From Lachnospiraceae bacterium (GTDB lineage: Bacteria; Bacillota; Clostridia; Lachnospirales; Lachnospiraceae): a stretch of DNA of 43,276 nucleotides. The stretch is from positions 1 through 43,276 of the forward strand of contig SVEB01000025.1 of NCBI GenBank assembly GCA_015057635.1, given 5' to 3'. Every line of letters starts with the position of its first letter. Positions within the stretch are counted from its first letter, which is position 1. Positions 43,220 to 43,276 of the stretch are shown here, piece after piece. The notes under the pieces were generated by a model. The model saw only the letters and a list, made by a program, of their open reading frames with translations, was not told the origin of the DNA and did not search any database. Both the position numbers and the translations under genes were made by a program.

Positions 43220-43276
43220 TTATTTATTTTTGAGAAGATGCTCTGTAATCTCCTGAGCATTTTTTGTGCAGCGGCG
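43220..43276 (-). CDS. C-terminal end of a minus-strand gene (partial)
   Basis: The minus frame entering from the right edge reads RCTKNAQEITEHLLKNK and stops at TAA (43222-43220), immediately beyond the bidirectional terminator. Too short to name. Confidence 0.5.
   Translation of the reverse strand, partial: RRCTKNAQEITEHLLKNK

Overview
The window reads as chromosomal DNA of a low-to-moderate GC, anaerobic, spore-forming Firmicute, most likely a Lachnospiraceae / Clostridium cluster XIVa gut species. This rests on strong AGGAGG-type ribosome binding sites, an oxygen-sensitive two-subunit L-serine dehydratase, YtrA-type GntR/ABC operons, DUF5107 and DUF6143-like families, a PdaA-like deacetylase and an unlinked UxuA plus SDR-type mannonate oxidoreductase. 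The assignment comes from gene content only; no rRNA is present.

Layout. 1-513: a possible IS200/IS605-like end and a large hairpin element (A). 514-3162 (minus): serine dehydratase operon sdaAB-sdaAA with a PTS_EIIC_2-type membrane protein. 3163-4043: hairpin element B and a possible 33-aa membrane peptide. 4044-7584 (minus): GntR regulator / ABC ATPase / ABC permease operon behind a perfect inverted-repeat operator. 7585-8675: decayed FtsX/MacB-type permease behind three 11-bp direct repeats. 8698-10727: GNAT acetyltransferase and, divergently, a Dus tRNA-dihydrouridine synthase, with hairpin element C between them. 11087-11704: secreted fasciclin-domain protein. 11850-17799: M28 peptidase, FAD oxidoreductase with an Fe-S tail, and a DrrAB-like ABC exporter. 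18341-20735: MATE transporter and a cysteine-synthase-like enzyme, then hairpin element D. 21243-27417: AraC regulator divergent from a 1071-aa DUF5107/TPR protein, followed by three tandem DUF6143-like paralogues. 27518-29266: unrecognised protein, tRNA-Gln(CTG), polysaccharide deacetylase. 29487-33733: soluble CZB chemoreceptor, two unrecognised small proteins and a second MATE transporter. 34233-35744: orphan Wzz-like / BY-kinase pair. 35873-38927: YgjP-like metallopeptidase with a TetR-like stub, an ABC permease remnant, a metallophosphoesterase and a SEC-C protein. 39165-43066: pyridoxamine kinase, AraC regulator, and uxuA plus an SDR mannonate oxidoreductase. The last bases hold the C-terminus of a minus-strand gene.

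The most unusual feature is a family of four long (about 200-320 bp), nearly perfect inverted repeats at 259-499, 3390-3600, 9440-9681 and 20738-21060, with a partial relative at 43110-43219. Outer arms and inner stems differ in sequence from copy to copy but stay self-complementary within each copy. Two short asymmetric core blocks (TGTTCGGACGC..GGACA on one side, TGTTC..GAGCCGGACA on the other) and, in three copies, an apical motif are conserved. Such stem covariation around fixed internal loops suggests a structured RNA or a DNA hairpin recognised by a protein. I do not recognise the family.

Functionally the window mixes housekeeping catabolism (serine deamination, hexuronate degradation, cysteine and B6 metabolism, tRNA modification) with export systems and poorly characterised families. 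Signs of gene decay are an interrupted FtsX permease, a 38-codon ABC permease tail, a TetR stub, and serine/tyrosine-rich tandem duplication in a permease.
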